Below are positions 11,772 to 24,300 of a stretch of DNA of 64,000 nt, one piece after another. The translations under genes were made by a program, and so were the position numbers. Numbering within the stretch: the stretch's first letter is position 1; every line of letters starts with the position of its first letter. This DNA is from Purshia tridentata (Eukaryota > Streptophyta > Magnoliopsida > Rosales > Rosaceae). The notes beneath the pieces are model-generated. The model made no database searches and had not been told where the DNA came from. It saw only the letters and a program-made list of their open reading frames with translations. The DNA lies in assembly GCA_003254885.1 (NCBI GenBank), contig QANT01003443.1, positions 1 through 64,000 on the forward strand, written 5' to 3'.

Positions 11772-14455
11772 TCAAGCATCCACCTTTGCTGCTGCAGATG
11801 CATAACTTACACTGCTGTCCCTCATAGTTTTGCACCGACTTGACTGCTCATATCGGAGAAAATTAATCTTTATGTTTGTGGAGCAGTTCCTCAGCATCTG
11901 AGTACATTGAAAAATAATTGAACGGTGAGAAATCAAGAGTAACAAGAACCACCCAAGAAATTTTTTTGGACTGAATAATTCAAGAATTTGTGCAATGAAA
12001 AAGAAGAAACATTTTGCAGTTAGGTAACTAAGTTTGATTCTTCAATAAAATGGCCTACCCCAAAATTTTTCCTATCAACCTGAATTGATGGCTCAATATG
12101 TCAATAAGAAATTGAAATAAAAAGGATATGTTGAGGTTGCTTTCAATATAATTGCTGCTCCTTTTAATTACTGCATCCCTGGCATGCTTGTTTGCAAACA
12201 TGTTAGTAGGCCACCATGTTAGAGACCAGCTGCCTTAAAATTTGTCTCCAGACACAATAGTCTAAATTATAACGAAAGCTTTTAATTTTTTTTTTTTTTT
12301 TTTGATGAGAAGGTGAAAGCATGGTTTCTTATTCATAGGCATAACCTTTCAAGCTGAAAACAGAAATATAAACCTAAGACAGGTCCAAATCATCAAATTA
12401 ATGTTTTCGGGCTATTACCCTGTTTCACCTGATGGTCATATTCTCAATTTGGTTACCATGTAATTTCCTTTGCCATATTTAAGAAAAAATATTTGAAACT
12501 CTTCCCTTTCAGAGACTTGAGGGAATATTTGAGGAACTTACATGAAGAAAAACACTAATTGGATGCCGCCCACAAATGGTGTTGTCAAAGTCTGACAGAT
12601 ACTCTTTGAACGCATCTGGATTTCCTGTTTCTATTATATCCATTCCCATCCTGTCCAAAGCCTCAATAGATTTGTGTATGGCCCCATGTTTCTTGTCATA
12701 GTGCATGTAATTGAACCTGAGACAGAATAACAAGATCAGGCACAGTTAACAAGTATCAGCCCAACTTGATGCATATGCCCAGAAAGCATGGCAAGAGAAA
12801 GAGAATTAGCAAAACAGGCTAATCATCATGTAAAATAACAATAAAATAGAGTACTACTTTAAATAAAACATACCGAGACCCCCAATGACAAAAATCTGAT
12901 GACACAGAGAAGAAATTTGTTGGATCATCCACATATTTGGCAAGGAACTGCCCGTACATGGCTTCAGTTTCAGCTTTAAGAGCACCCACCAAAATGGGTA
13001 CAACCTTAATTGGGTGCCTGCATCAGTATCATCAAAAGTCAGCCATGCCAAAATTGCTTATAGAATAGAACTGTTCCATATTAATATAGATAAGAAACTG
13101 AAAGATACCCCTCAAAAACTTTAGCAAGATATGGCAAGTGCATTTCCATGCTATGTTCAGCCTCATCAACATGAATATCCATCAGTTCAAACTTTCCAGT
13201 AGCTTTTAGCTCTTCAATTACTGACAAGTGAAAACAAACAGTTCAAAGAAGCATTTGATAAGTCATTCAGATGTTTTTAATTGGTGTCATTTCAAAAGCT
13301 AAAACGAGAAATGAGCACAAACATTTTGTGTAACTTGAAGCTGACTGGGTTTTAAAGTGAAAAATAATAATCCCTCAAAATGTCTTGTAAGTCTCGCAGG
13401 TGCCAAAAAAAAGAAAAAGAAAAAGAAAGAACAGCACCAGAAATCAAAAGTGAGGCAGATAAAGGCCAAAAAACAACAATTCCAAGTTCACCAAATTTAC
13501 CATAAACTATATATCCTCTATATTTTGAGATAATCTCATGTTGCATTCATGATTAAAGGTTTTGCTAACCAAAGAATTCTAAAGAGTCAACAATGAGAAT
13601 CACGGTACCTTCCAAATCAATAGGTAGGTCCCCTATGGGGGTCTTGTAAACTGTGGCCGTTGAAAGAGCACACTTTGGAGTGTAATAGTGGTGAGATGGA
13701 CCTAGAAGGAACACCCGGGTACTGAAAACGCAAGTTTTCTCTTAGCCAAAATTAGGCAGCTAATTGCCATAACAATTCATCTTTAAATTATGAACCGGCA
13801 TGCAATTACTAAAAAATTATAAGCTCAGTTTAGGATACTACTACATGATCAAAACAACAAGAACATAACCCACATGTTTGTTGGGTCAATGTTGCCAAAT
13901 GCATAGGCAGCAGCACGACCCGAATATGAATAACCTGCATGCCTGTAATTCCAGAGCCACCCAGAGAGGAAAAAAAAAAAATGTCATTTCTTTTTTTGGT
14001 TAATTAATGCTTGAAAAAAAAAAAAAAAAAAAAAGCAGCAAAACAGGTCTAGATTAACTTACGGAGCAATGACACCTCGAACATCAGGAGATTTAGTGAG
14101 CCCAGATGCTCTCAGCCATCCTTCAAGCTCTTCTGTTAACTTCCTAGCTGAAAATTTAAAAAATTAAAAATTAAAAACATGTTCCTTTTACGCAATTAAT
14201 CTTATAATTTAATGCTGAAATGCAAGTATGCAACCCAAATTTGATGACTTCTTTACTGCAGCATAAAATTTTAAAAAAAACAGCCAAGCAAGGGACTCAG
14301 ATTTCTATGCTATTGGGTCTTATTTTCTTGCGATTTCTCGGCAACCAAACAGAAAACGGGTGAGGAATCACAGAGAGAGAGAGAGAAAGAGAGAGATACT
14401 GACGATTGTCGGTGTACCAAGAACCAGCATGCGATGCTCTTCTGACTTTTTCCAT
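11772..14455 (-). CDS. MEMO1-family protein (AmmeMemoRadiSam system protein B homologue)
   Basis: Eight exons on the minus strand: 14455-14404, 14147-14063, 13942-13874, 13721-13609, 13220-13109, 13017-12874, 12716-12542, 11897-11772. They join in frame to 291 residues, the usual MEMO length. MEMO proteins share the fold of LigB-type non-haem iron dioxygenases; human MEMO1 binds metal and acts in cell motility and redox control, while the plant role is not well known. Motifs seen: HAGYSYSGRAA (His about 47), LGPSHHYY (His about 79), SDFCHWG (Asp 185, His 188) and ICGRHPI (Cys about 240). These line up with the human metal-site residues His49, His81, Asp189, His192 and Cys244. The start MEKVRRASHAGSWY is the first in-frame ATG and matches the family start. 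The gene converges on the TOPLESS-related gene. Confidence 0.92.
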
Positions 14456-14620
14456 TGAAGGATGAAGATGAGAAGAAAACCCTAATTAGCTCAAACTAAA
14501 GTTACTCTTGGTACAAAATTCAGATTCTTGCTTGCTTTCTTCTTTGGGAGAAATTGATGTTGGCGTTGGAGTAGTAGTACTGGTGGGTGGGTGACGTCGG
14601 TGGGTATAATAAGAAAATGC
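14456..14620 (-). promoter_or_regulatory. MEMO gene upstream region
   Basis: Only about 165 bp separate the MEMO start codon from a foldback element at 14621. The interval has a TGACGTC site (about 14592-14598), a bZIP-type core, but no clear TATA box. Promoter function is inferred from position. Confidence 0.35.
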
Positions 14621-14992
14621 TTGGTCCTCAAGCTTATAGACCAACTTTGACCTCAAGCTCGCCAAAAGTCATAATTTTGCTATGTCGGTTTAAAATCAGA
14701 ACCGTTCAATTTTTAGATTACTTAATAAAGATCACCTCTACAAAAATCAACTCAATCGGAAATCGTTTAGTTGTACAATTATTAACGAATAAATATAAGG
14801 TTATAGTTAAAATACCAAATTATGTATCTATTGGTTAACAATTATACAATCAAACGATTTCCGATTGAGTTGATTTTTTCCAGAAATAATCTTTATTAGG
14901 TAATTTAAAAATTGAACGGTTTTGATTTTAAATCAGCATAACGAAATTATGATTTTTGACAAACTTAAGGACAAATTTGGTTCTCAAGCTTC
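14621..14992. mobile_element. Foldback MITE-like element, about 370 bp
   Basis: Two arms of about 150 bp form a long imperfect palindrome. The left arm has CAACTCAATCGGAAATCGTT and the right arm its reverse complement AACGATTTCCGATTGAGTTG. The outer ends are AAGCTT-containing (GGTCCTCAAGCTT on the left, GGTTCTCAAGCTT on the right). There is no ORF. A related, more decayed copy lies at 35290-35560, so this is a small family and not a chance hairpin. Confidence 0.75.
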
Positions 14993-15029
14993 AAGACCCC
15001 AGTATTGTCCATATAATAAAATATGAGGA

Positions 15030-15400
15030 ATGTTAATATTCACTTTCTTCTTCTATTTTCCCTTATTATTCACATTTTAAAATATAATTTTGTGATTCAA
15101 AATATTTATATTTAAATAATTATTTTTATAAAATGTTAATTAAATAAAAAATAAAAAATTATTTAATTATATAATTATTATAAATAAATTAACAGTGTTT
15201 TAAATTATTTTTAAAACGGTCTATTTATTTTATTATAATTATATAATTAAATAATTTTTAATTTAATTTATTTTTGTATAAATAATTTTTATTATTAAAT
15301 TTAACCAATAAATAATTTTTATTATTAATTTATGATGTGAAATTAAAATAATAAATAAAAAATGAGCGGAGAAAGTAAATTTAAAAAAATAGCATTTTTC
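15030..15400. mobile_element. Very AT-rich palindromic element, MITE-like
   Basis: The centre is a clear inverted repeat: AAAAATTATTTAATTATATA on the left and TATATAATTAAATAATTTTT on the right, around 15150-15265. The outer ends also pair loosely (TTCACTTTCTTCTTCTATTT against ATTTACTTTCTCCGCTCATT on the other strand). The element is non-coding. Its borders are approximate. Confidence 0.5.
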
Positions 15401-16539
15401 ATAAATCAAATGGTATTTAATATTTATTTATCATTTACGCCACTCTGATTCTAACTCTCTGAGAGCTAAAATTTGCAATTTGCAGCTTACCAGTTGTTAT
15501 TGGTATTTGAGCTTTGGGTTAAACCAAATTAGGCCCAAGTCTGGTGGGCCGGCCCTGAGTCAGTTATTTAGCTCGACTCACTCGACCTATGCCCAGTCGG
15601 CTTGAGCCCGAATTTGTTTCAGAAAGTGATTAGGTGAGAGTCGAATTATTGTCATAAGTGGATAATATTTGCATCCAATGGTCATATAGACTCACAAATG
15701 AAAGTTTTATTCCACCGATAACACCAAAAACACCTGAAGTTGATACAATGGTAGTCCTATTGGAGCTACATTTCAATTATTCCACTACCGAACCAACTGT
15801 ACTTTGGTACATCAGAAGGTTCATAATCAAATATTCAATCATACAGTGGAGAATGAACAAATGCAAAGGAAATAATAGCTTTCTCTGCTATTGTACAACA
15901 ACCATAAATCTTTCCAACTTAAAAATGACAACCTATGACAAACAACAAACCTGGCCGAGTAGGCAAGTTACAAACAAAATAATGCTACCTTTGCTTATTC
16001 TTTGAATGAATAAATCCAATCATATACCCTATACCCCAAACTGTGTGAATGATTACTCTAAAGAATCTCCAACAAACCAAACAAATGGTATGGCTGGCTT
16101 TGCAACACCATCACCAACACTCGAATTCAAACACTATGCTAACTTTCTGTTTGCTCCCAAAGCAACAAAGAAGCTGGACACAACAGTCCATTGACAGGAA
16201 AAAAAGAAGAAGACCTGCAATCACAAAGAAACCAGAGAGATTAGGTTTCATCCAGTCCTGTCTATAAGTTTGCAGTGACCATGAAGTTTCAAAGAATGAG
16301 TCTGCTTAAGACATGTTTTTAGTGAAAGAATGAGCTTTCAGAATTGTAATATAATTATTCTACAAATGAACAGTTTAAAGCATGCCAATGTTAAATAGTT
16401 AGAAAGACAACATGATTACGAAATTTTCAAACTGGAAAAAGACAACATACCTATGCAGCCACGCAACCTGCAAAAGTTGAACTAAGGCAAACTGAAGCAT
16501 TTGAACAAAGCCTCTAAAGGAACTATCAACGAAAAAGAC
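15401..16539. other. Intergenic region and probable 3'UTR of the Phox-type gene
   Basis: No coding exon was recognised. The part next to 16540 is probably the 3'UTR of the minus-strand TPR/PB1 gene. A short GC-richer patch with GGCCGGCCC lies at about 15548-15556. The remainder shows nothing distinctive. Confidence 0.5.
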
Positions 16540-18778
16540 TTAAACATGCTCCAAGATAGAATGGAGTTTTGGAACCCGCCGACGCAACAATGGTTCAAGC
16601 CGGAAAGAGGGAACACCAAACTGCCACCTCTTAGCATCATACATTTCATTCCATGCCTGTATTATCTCGTCAATTTTGAACCCTAAACCTGCATTTGAGT
16701 GAAAATTGGTCATATGTTTCAAATTCTAACAGTTAAAAAAAAATTTGCATTGTCATGCGTCTATTACCTTCCAGTGCAGTTTCATTGGAACAGTGGTTCT
16801 TTATCATCACAGCTATATCCGTTGGAGAAGCTCCACAAAGTTCAAACTTCTCAATGGAAACTTCTAAACATTCTTCCCAAGTCGGTAGCCCTAGCTTATA
16901 TTCCACAACAGAACGCTCATACAGCATGGTTCCCCATAAGAGATATATTTGTGACTTCATATTTGCAGCCTGCTCTGCAGCTTCATCAGCAGATACATCT
17001 TGAAATAGGCCATCCCAACCTAATTTCTGCAATTGGGCTTTGTATTTATCTGCTTTGGAGAGTCCATTTAGACGTCGCTCTTCCATCTCCTCCCACATCA
17101 GCATGCCCTTGTCCATGCTGTCCTCAGCCTTGTTATAAAGCTGAAGCACCTCTGAGGAAGGCTCAGGTTCTAACTCAATTTTGCTTCCAATCGAATAGTA
17201 CCAACAAAGCTTTGCTTGCTCAAACTGCTGGTGGCCAAGTGCAAGATATCCTTCATAGAAGTCTGGTTTTATTTTCACAGCTTCTTCGTACTTACCCTCT
17301 GCCTTATTATACTCTTTCAGTGCCCAGTCATATCCAGCCTTGATCTGTTCAATAATGGAATCCCTTGAAGCATCCTCTGCAAAGGACACTCGCTTCCTCG
17401 CCCTAGACATGTGGACATTTCCCCAATTAAACAATGCCAAAGCCGCCATCTCTTGGAACTTATCAGCAGCAATCGTAAACAGTTCTTGAGCATCATCAGT
17501 TGTTACAGAGTCCTCCATTGCCTCTGAGTACAGTTTCACTCCAAGTTCATGAAGTTCCAAGTACGAATCAGAATCAAACCCAACATGGTTCTTGAATAAT
17601 CGTGCAAACTGGATAATCCAGTCCTCAACACAAGTACCTTTTTCCACTTCCCTATTATTTCCAGTATCCCCATTCTCAAAAACGTTACTTGGTTTTTTAT
17701 CTTCATCACGCACCTCCTCATCACTTGATCCCTCATAAATTGGTTCTTGATCAGGACTGACTTCTGCAATAAATAATCTAAGTGATCCGTGCATATCACA
17801 TGATGATTCAGCTAACCTCAACTCATCTGTAGTAGTGATTGTAACTAAATCACCCTCTTGATCTCTATACTTCACAAGAACACCCTTCAAACCAGGAAAG
17901 CGATCCCTGACTATCTCCCTGACCAACCTCATGCTACAATTCACTGGTAACTGTGCCCACCTAATATCCTCTCGAAACACCAACTTAACTGTCTTTGCAA
18001 CTACTTTTTCTTCCTTCATATGCTTCATAACCACTTTCTCTTCCACAACAGGCTTCATAACCACTTTATCTTCCTCAACAGTCTTTGCAACCACTTCTTT
18101 ATCCTTAACAGCATTCACCTTCTCTTCCACAACGACCTTATCATCCATCTTCTCCTCAACTTTCTTACCTTTCTTCTTCTTTAACTTCTCTTTCACCACT
18201 TTACGTAAACGAACAGCAGGAGGCTGCTGCACATTAGCTATACCAATTTCCTTCTCATCAGGAACAATACCCTTTTCGCTCATCACCTTCTTCACGCTCT
18301 CCAAAATCTCCAATGCACTTAGATTATTTGGTTCCATACTCAAAACAATATTAACATCTCTCAATGCCAAATTCAACCTATTCAAAGCCTCATAACACCT
18401 CGATCTTTTTAACAGCGCTTTACTATATCTCGGTGAAACCTCTAATGCTAAATTACATTCGTTGATTGCTCGAGGATATTCACCAAGACCCATTTGCATA
18501 TAACATGAAGCCATGTAGCTATGTAGATGAGCAACATCAATATGATTTCTTGGGAGGAGTTTGAGGGCTTTTTCATATTTCAACATTGCACCTTCATGGT
18601 CACGCTTCTGAAAGAGTTTGTTACCTTCCTCTTTGAGTTCTTGGGACATGTTGATGAAGATTGCAGTGTCTTCATCAAAGGCTTTCGAGTTTCGATCCAA
18701 GGGCTTGCTCTGCTTACCGCCAGTATTGCCAGGCTTTGGTACCTCCTGGTCTTTCTTCTTCCCAATTGGCTTTCCCAT
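16540..18778 (-). CDS. TPR and PB1 domain protein, Phox/CLMP1-like
   Basis: Two exons, 18778-16768 and 16688-16540, give 719 residues. Order: basic N-terminus (1-30), three TPR repeats (about 44-160, with [10 protein letters not shown] and [18 protein letters not shown]), a Lys/Val/Glu-rich linker with repeated EEKVV units (about 192-262), a PB1 domain (about 263-340, [14 protein letters not shown] and [18 protein letters not shown]), then a helical C-terminal half with further TPR-like units. This is the plant Phox1-4/CLMP1 family; CLMP1 keeps chloroplasts dispersed along the cytoskeleton, and the TPR part is a carboxylate clamp expected to bind HSP70/HSP90 tails. Clamp Lys49 and Asn53 are present, but the residue at 88 is Tyr (HSYMASC) where I recall Asn in family members. 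The start MGKPIGKKK suits the family. Confidence 0.9.
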
Positions 18779-18780
18779 TG

Positions 18781-18929
18781 CTATTTCAAGAATAGGCAGC
18801 CAGAGAATCAGAACCCCAAAACAAAGGTTTTAAATCACAAACAAGCAATAATTAAAGACAAAACCCATATCCCACAAATTAACTGAAAAAACAAAGAAAG
18901 AAAATAGAATAAAATCCACTCTTTTAAAC
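18781..18929 (-). other. Probable 5'UTR intron of the Phox-type gene
   Basis: On the minus strand a donor AATCAG|GTTTAA (intron starts at 18929) and an acceptor GAAATAG|CA just before the start codon (intron ends at 18781) frame a 149-bp A/T-rich segment. A UTR intron fits the distance to the TATA box at 19070-19077. Confidence 0.5.
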
Positions 18930-19039
18930 CTGATTGCTGTTCTAAAGCTCCAAATCAGCTATTGGCGACAGAAAATTGAATTCTATTGATTGTGCTTTGG
19001 GTAGCGCAGTGAGAGAAGGAAAGAGAGACAGAGTGGATA

Positions 19040-19120
19040 TCAATGGCGCCGCTGGTTGCAGAAGAAATGTATATAAAGGACCCACATTTCAGGGAAGGGA
19101 ATTTCTCTCTCCTAGGGTTT
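19040..19120 (-). promoter_or_regulatory. Promoter of the Phox-type gene: TATA box and telo-box
   Basis: On the minus strand, TTTATATA (19077-19070) lies about 110 bp before the putative UTR intron donor. Upstream of it is AAACCCTAGG (19120-19111), a telo-box motif common in promoters of genes active in growing tissue. Both are seen in the sequence; their function is inferred. Confidence 0.5.
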
Positions 19121-21319
19121 CCTGAAGTGAAGGTCAACGTTCCAAGGTGATATGGTCGTTCCCACCTTCTTTGAGCGCGCGTGTCTTAACGCCCTTCTGT
19201 TAATGCCGGCATAATTTGGATTTCTGGTTATATGTCTTCCTCCCCGCCATATTTCAATAATTCCTTTTCGGCTTTTTGGCTTTTATATTCTGATGAGAGT
19301 TACAGTATTTATAGTCTCTCGGAAGGGTGAGGTATAATAATCGTGAATTTGTGACTGCAAAAACTAATAATTCGTTGATTACTTATATTAAATTAAATTA
19401 TAAATTATAATAAGTATTTGTTTTTCAAAATAATGTATAAAGCATAATTAGACATACCATTTCAAACAAATATTTGAGAAAAAAGATTGGAAAATTGTTT
19501 AATTGTATAAAGGTCATTTTCTTAGAAAATTAACTATTTTTTATAATGACCATGTCCCTTAAGTAAAGAGAGCAAGAATTTTTTCACTTACAATTTTTTT
19601 AATGAATGTTGGAATTTTTTATGCTTTAATAAGTGTTGATGTCTTTATTTAAAATGGAAATAAAGTTATATTGCAAACTTAATTATCGACTTGGAGGATT
19701 TGATCAAAAACATAAGTAATTAGAGTCAACATCTCAAAAATTTACAAGTCATTATAAGTATTTTTTAAAGTATTATTTCTCATATCACTGTGATAAGCTC
19801 ATATAAGTGTATTATGACATAGAGTTTAACTTCAAAATTATATTTTGATCAATTATTGCAAAGGAAAAAAATATTTAACAATAAGATTTTTTATTTTTTG
19901 GTCTACAACAATTAGGTTTTAGAAAGCTACATCGCAAAAAAATTCCTGAACGGTAGAACTCAAGGCAATAGCGTGCATACCACGCGTCTCAAAGAGTTAG
20001 GCCGCTGGAGACTTGGAGGTAGCAGCTCATTTCAGAGGGACAAGAATCCAATTTATCCACCTGTAATAAATTTACAGTCAGCCAAGTTAAAAAATTCACA
20101 GTGGGCTCCACCTCTCCTCTTGGAGACTTGTAGACAGAGCATATTCCTCAATTCAAGGAAAACAAGATCCCCTTTTTGCACTCTCACTTCCTCACGTGGA
20201 TAATTTTCTTTCTGTTTATGGCCAACATTTGTCCATTTTAAGAAGCATGGGATAGTTCGTTTTATTTATTTATTGTAATTTGGCTAAATTATTCTTACGA
20301 ATTACGATACAATCTTTAAAGCTAATGTTAAGTGAGAGCCTGAGAGATGAGTATTGAACTTAACATAACTCTTAAATAATTCTGAGTTCATCACGTTCTT
20401 GCTTTTTTTTTTTTTTTTTTTTAAATGTTAAGTGAGAGCCTGAGAGATGAGTATTGAATTTAACATAACTCTTAAATAATTCTGAGTTCATCACGTTCTT
20501 GCTTTTTTTTTTTTTTTTTCATAAAAGATTCACCTAACTAATTAGTGAATTAGATTTCAGATTAATTGCTCCAAAGCTTGTATAATTGAGGTAGGGTGGT
20601 AGTAATGGTGAGGGTTCAAGATGATAAAAGGAGAAGGCAACTACAACCTTGTGTGGTCCATACTGCATGCAACATTCAATAACCATAAATTGTATCAATC
20701 AAAATCAAGATTACTTATTTTTCCCAAAATTTTTAGGAAAATCATCGCAGATAATTTAGGAAGCCATTAAAAGGTAACTAAAACACCAAAAATGAGGTTA
20801 CCCGAATAATGATAGAGGTAATAACACTTTTCGGCCAGGCATTACTATAAAAACCAACCTCATAGATTCCACACAATCCTTTATATACCATCCTTTGCTC
20901 AAATGGGATTGGAAACAACAAAGCCAATGCAGATACAGGGGATAGAAGACAACCCTTTAAGCATTTGATTATGTGCAAGAAGGGATTCCAAAATGCAATT
21001 ATTGGTTCAACTTCAACCGAAGCACATTATTCATTAAACCAATCTGTAAATCGTAGCAAAATTGGACAACTTATTCTCAGTTTCTTTTGTTGAACAGCAG
21101 GCTACATAACAAAGGAAGCCTTGCTTCAAAGGCAAGCTAAATACACACATTACATCAGACCTTTACGTTAGAAAGGGGCGAGAGGAGCACATTACAACAG
21201 TTGTTAGAGCTATAATTTAATCTAGAGCTACTTACAGGTTACATTTTCGATTTTACAACAGGATTGCACGATCCCCATGATCTATCAAACCAATAGCATC
21301 ATCTCTGGCTGCTAAACAT
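19121..21319. other. Intergenic, AT-rich, no gene seen
   Basis: The region lies between the Phox-type gene and the 3' end of the MICU gene. It contains a 100-bp tandem duplication (20324-20520) and short A/T palindromes near 19380-19440. The last 100-200 bases before 21320 are probably MICU 3'UTR. No ORF with coding character was found. Confidence 0.55.
20324..20520. repeat. 100-bp tandem duplication ending in T runs
   Basis: Copies at about 20324-20423 and 20424-20520 share AATGTTAAGTGAGAGCCTGA and TTCATCACGTTCTTGC. Each ends in a run of 17-22 T. Essentially one substitution (gaactt versus gaattt) separates them, so the event is recent or conserved by gene conversion. Confidence 0.92.
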
Positions 21320-24300
21320 CTAGTCATGAACCATGATTCCTGTCTCCACGCGTTGAGCAATATCCCTTCCCCGTTGGTGTAGAACTCTAATAAACTCTTC
21401 TAAGCTTAAATGTCCATCTCGATTTGCATCAAAAACATGGAAGATGATTTCAACCACATTGTCACTGAGAGATACGCCGCAAACCTGACATATGACACAC
21501 ATCATTCAATCAACAAAATTATGATAAGTAATATTGCATTTGGCAATCTGCTGCCTATCAGATCATCAGAACTATATGTCAAATTGTGAAGAGAAATTAA
21601 GACACCACTTATCAGTCACAAATTAAGGCAGCAGTTCCCAAAAGCTAAGTTAACTTCCCAAAAATTCTGTGATCCTGTCAAAATGTAAAACATTAAACCT
21701 CAATCAATAGTAAACAAGGAAACAAAGACAAGTATCTTACGTGAGAAGCAGCTCGTTGGAAATCCTCTTGTGTTAACATGCCATTTGCTTTGCCATAGCT
21801 GAAAAGAGCCAAAGAAAGTGGCTGCAGTTTTTTGCGAAGCTCAGCAAAATTTTTGAATTCCTCAAATGTGATGTGGATATCTTTTAGATGTGATTTATGG
21901 TTCAATTCATCGACCCGAACAAGCAAACTGTTTAAACGACTCATGTCAGCAGAAGCAACCATGGACAATGCAAAGTCCTTTGCTAGTATGGTTCCTCGCA
22001 ATTTATAGTCATAATGGGCAAACTCCAACCTCACCATCTACAAAAATGCAATGAAGTATTTAAATAAAATATGCATTTTGAAAAAGAACAAATTTCTGGG
22101 GGAATATGCATTCCAAACATTCCATACATTAAAGTATGCATTATGGATCAATTGAACTGAAAATGATATCAACCTGTCGGCTATTAACCTTGGAACAAAA
22201 ATGGTACAAAAATTAGAGTGTTTTTTCTTTTGGGTGAGGCATTCTTAAAGCAGTAAACCAAAATGAGTATGAAGGTGAAGTAAGTTTTGAAAACCTCTGA
22301 TGAGATCTGATACAAATTAGAGTTCAAAAGAAAAAATAGCATGCGTATCCCACTTGGCTGATTCTATCTAGACCCCTTAATAATTAATATACTCAATAAG
22401 TACTCCTTATTTTTTGTAATTATTAAATTTTTTTTTTCAAGTTCACTTCCCCTTCTAACTCTTTGGCACGAGAGGCACCATGGACTTTAACAAAAGCCCA
22501 GGCACACATGGCACCCTCTCCCTACAACAGAGAGGAGTCACAGGGACTCCACAGGCCCCCCTCTCTATAACAAGGGGGCGCCATGGAGCCCTCTCTGGGA
22601 GAAAAAAAGGCATCATGGCCGTGCTGGTGGCCAGATATTTTAAATATGAAAAAACTTGAAATTTTGATTCAATAAAGAACCAACCATTTATTTTGCATAC
22701 AAAAGGGCACTGCCATTTGTCTAACTACAATATAATTTATTTAATGACTTTTTGTTTTATAGCTAAAATTAATTTGAAAGTACTTCTAGCATATTCATTT
22801 TCACCATGCTGCCCATATAATGATCAACTTCTGATTATCATGTCGCCTAACTTTGGCTTAATTTTTGAAAGTGGTTAGATTATTATACAAGACATAAATT
22901 TCGAAAGAACCTAATGGCCACATGAAAAAATATATATCCGATCTAGAATGTCCGATGGTATTATGTCAATTATATGCAACACAAGTGAGCTATCAAAACA
23001 GAACAAATAAACACTACATATTATTGAAGGATTGAAAGCTTACTTCATTATGTAATTCTCTCATAAATTTGACAAATTTCTCAAGTGGGAGGCAACCCTT
23101 CCCATCTTTACCAAAAAAGTACTCCACAAGCCCTCCATTTTCAACAGAACCGTTGACTTTAAGTCCAGTTCGATGTCCATCCCTGTGGTAAGCACCCTGT
23201 CTGTTGCAGGCTCGCATCAAAGCCATCACTTTCTTGAATTCTTCCTTATCAATTTCTCTATGTATGTTTATAAACAACAGTCAAGTCAACCATACTGGAA
23301 ATAATGAAAAACAACAAGGAAAAAAAGAATAGCCAGAAAGTTGTATAAATACCCACCCACTATCATTGGTGTCAAACATTTTAAAAGCCACATAAAAACT
23401 TGATTCTGGGATGCTTAGTAGCGTTACAAAGAAAATATACCTGTTTCAAAGAACATTGTTAGAGAGGGGGAAAAAAGGTCCATCCTTGTTTATATCAAAA
23501 GCCACAAAAGCAGAGCAACTCACTCTTTAAAGGAAATATGCCCGTCATTGTTTACATCAAAAAGCATGAAAAATTCAGAAGGAGAACAGCACAAATCGCC
23601 AGGATTCCTTTCCCCTTGCAAATATCCATCTCTAACAAGGTTGGATTCAGATGGAGGGAAAACAGGAACTACTGCCCTCATAAGATCTTCTGGTCTCATA
23701 AGCAATTCTCCATCTGGTGCACTAAAGGACGCGAAGTACTCAAAAACCTTCATGTAAAAAAAGACAGTAGAGGACATCAGTCATGAGGTAAATATTCACT
23801 AAAGAATCAAGCTCCAAGAATTTAGTTTCCCTTAACAAAACTTTGAACTCGAGTTCAGAAGCACATGTCAATTCAAAGGAGAAGAAGAGAACCAAATTTT
23901 TAAAAAGAGAAAAAGTTAACAAGTGACAATAACTAAAATGGCCTTGGCATTGCAAAACAACTATGTTGGGGAGAAAATTTCTTAATATACAACAACACCC
24001 GAACATCCAACATACAATGACATATCACATATAGCTAATATACCAAAAACAAAAATTTGCAGTTGTAGACACGGATACTGGTTTAGAAGAAATGGTTTAT
24101 GATCTTTTGGTTTGTGATCCAGAGCCGCAAGCAAACCCTCAGGTCCCAAGACCTGGGCCTTCAACCTTGAACCTTACACTCTAAACCGAAGCCTAAAGCC
24201 CTGAACCCGTACCCTGGGACTTGAGCTTAGGAAACTGAGCTCCAATCCCTGACCCCAGACCAAAATCCCGGAACATTGTCATAGTTTTGCAATTAGAAAC

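Noticed and set aside
16699-17343. 214-codon plus-strand frame over the Phox-type gene
   Set aside because: It overlaps the conserved TPR/PB1 coding exon on the other strand, crosses its intron, and has no family resemblance.
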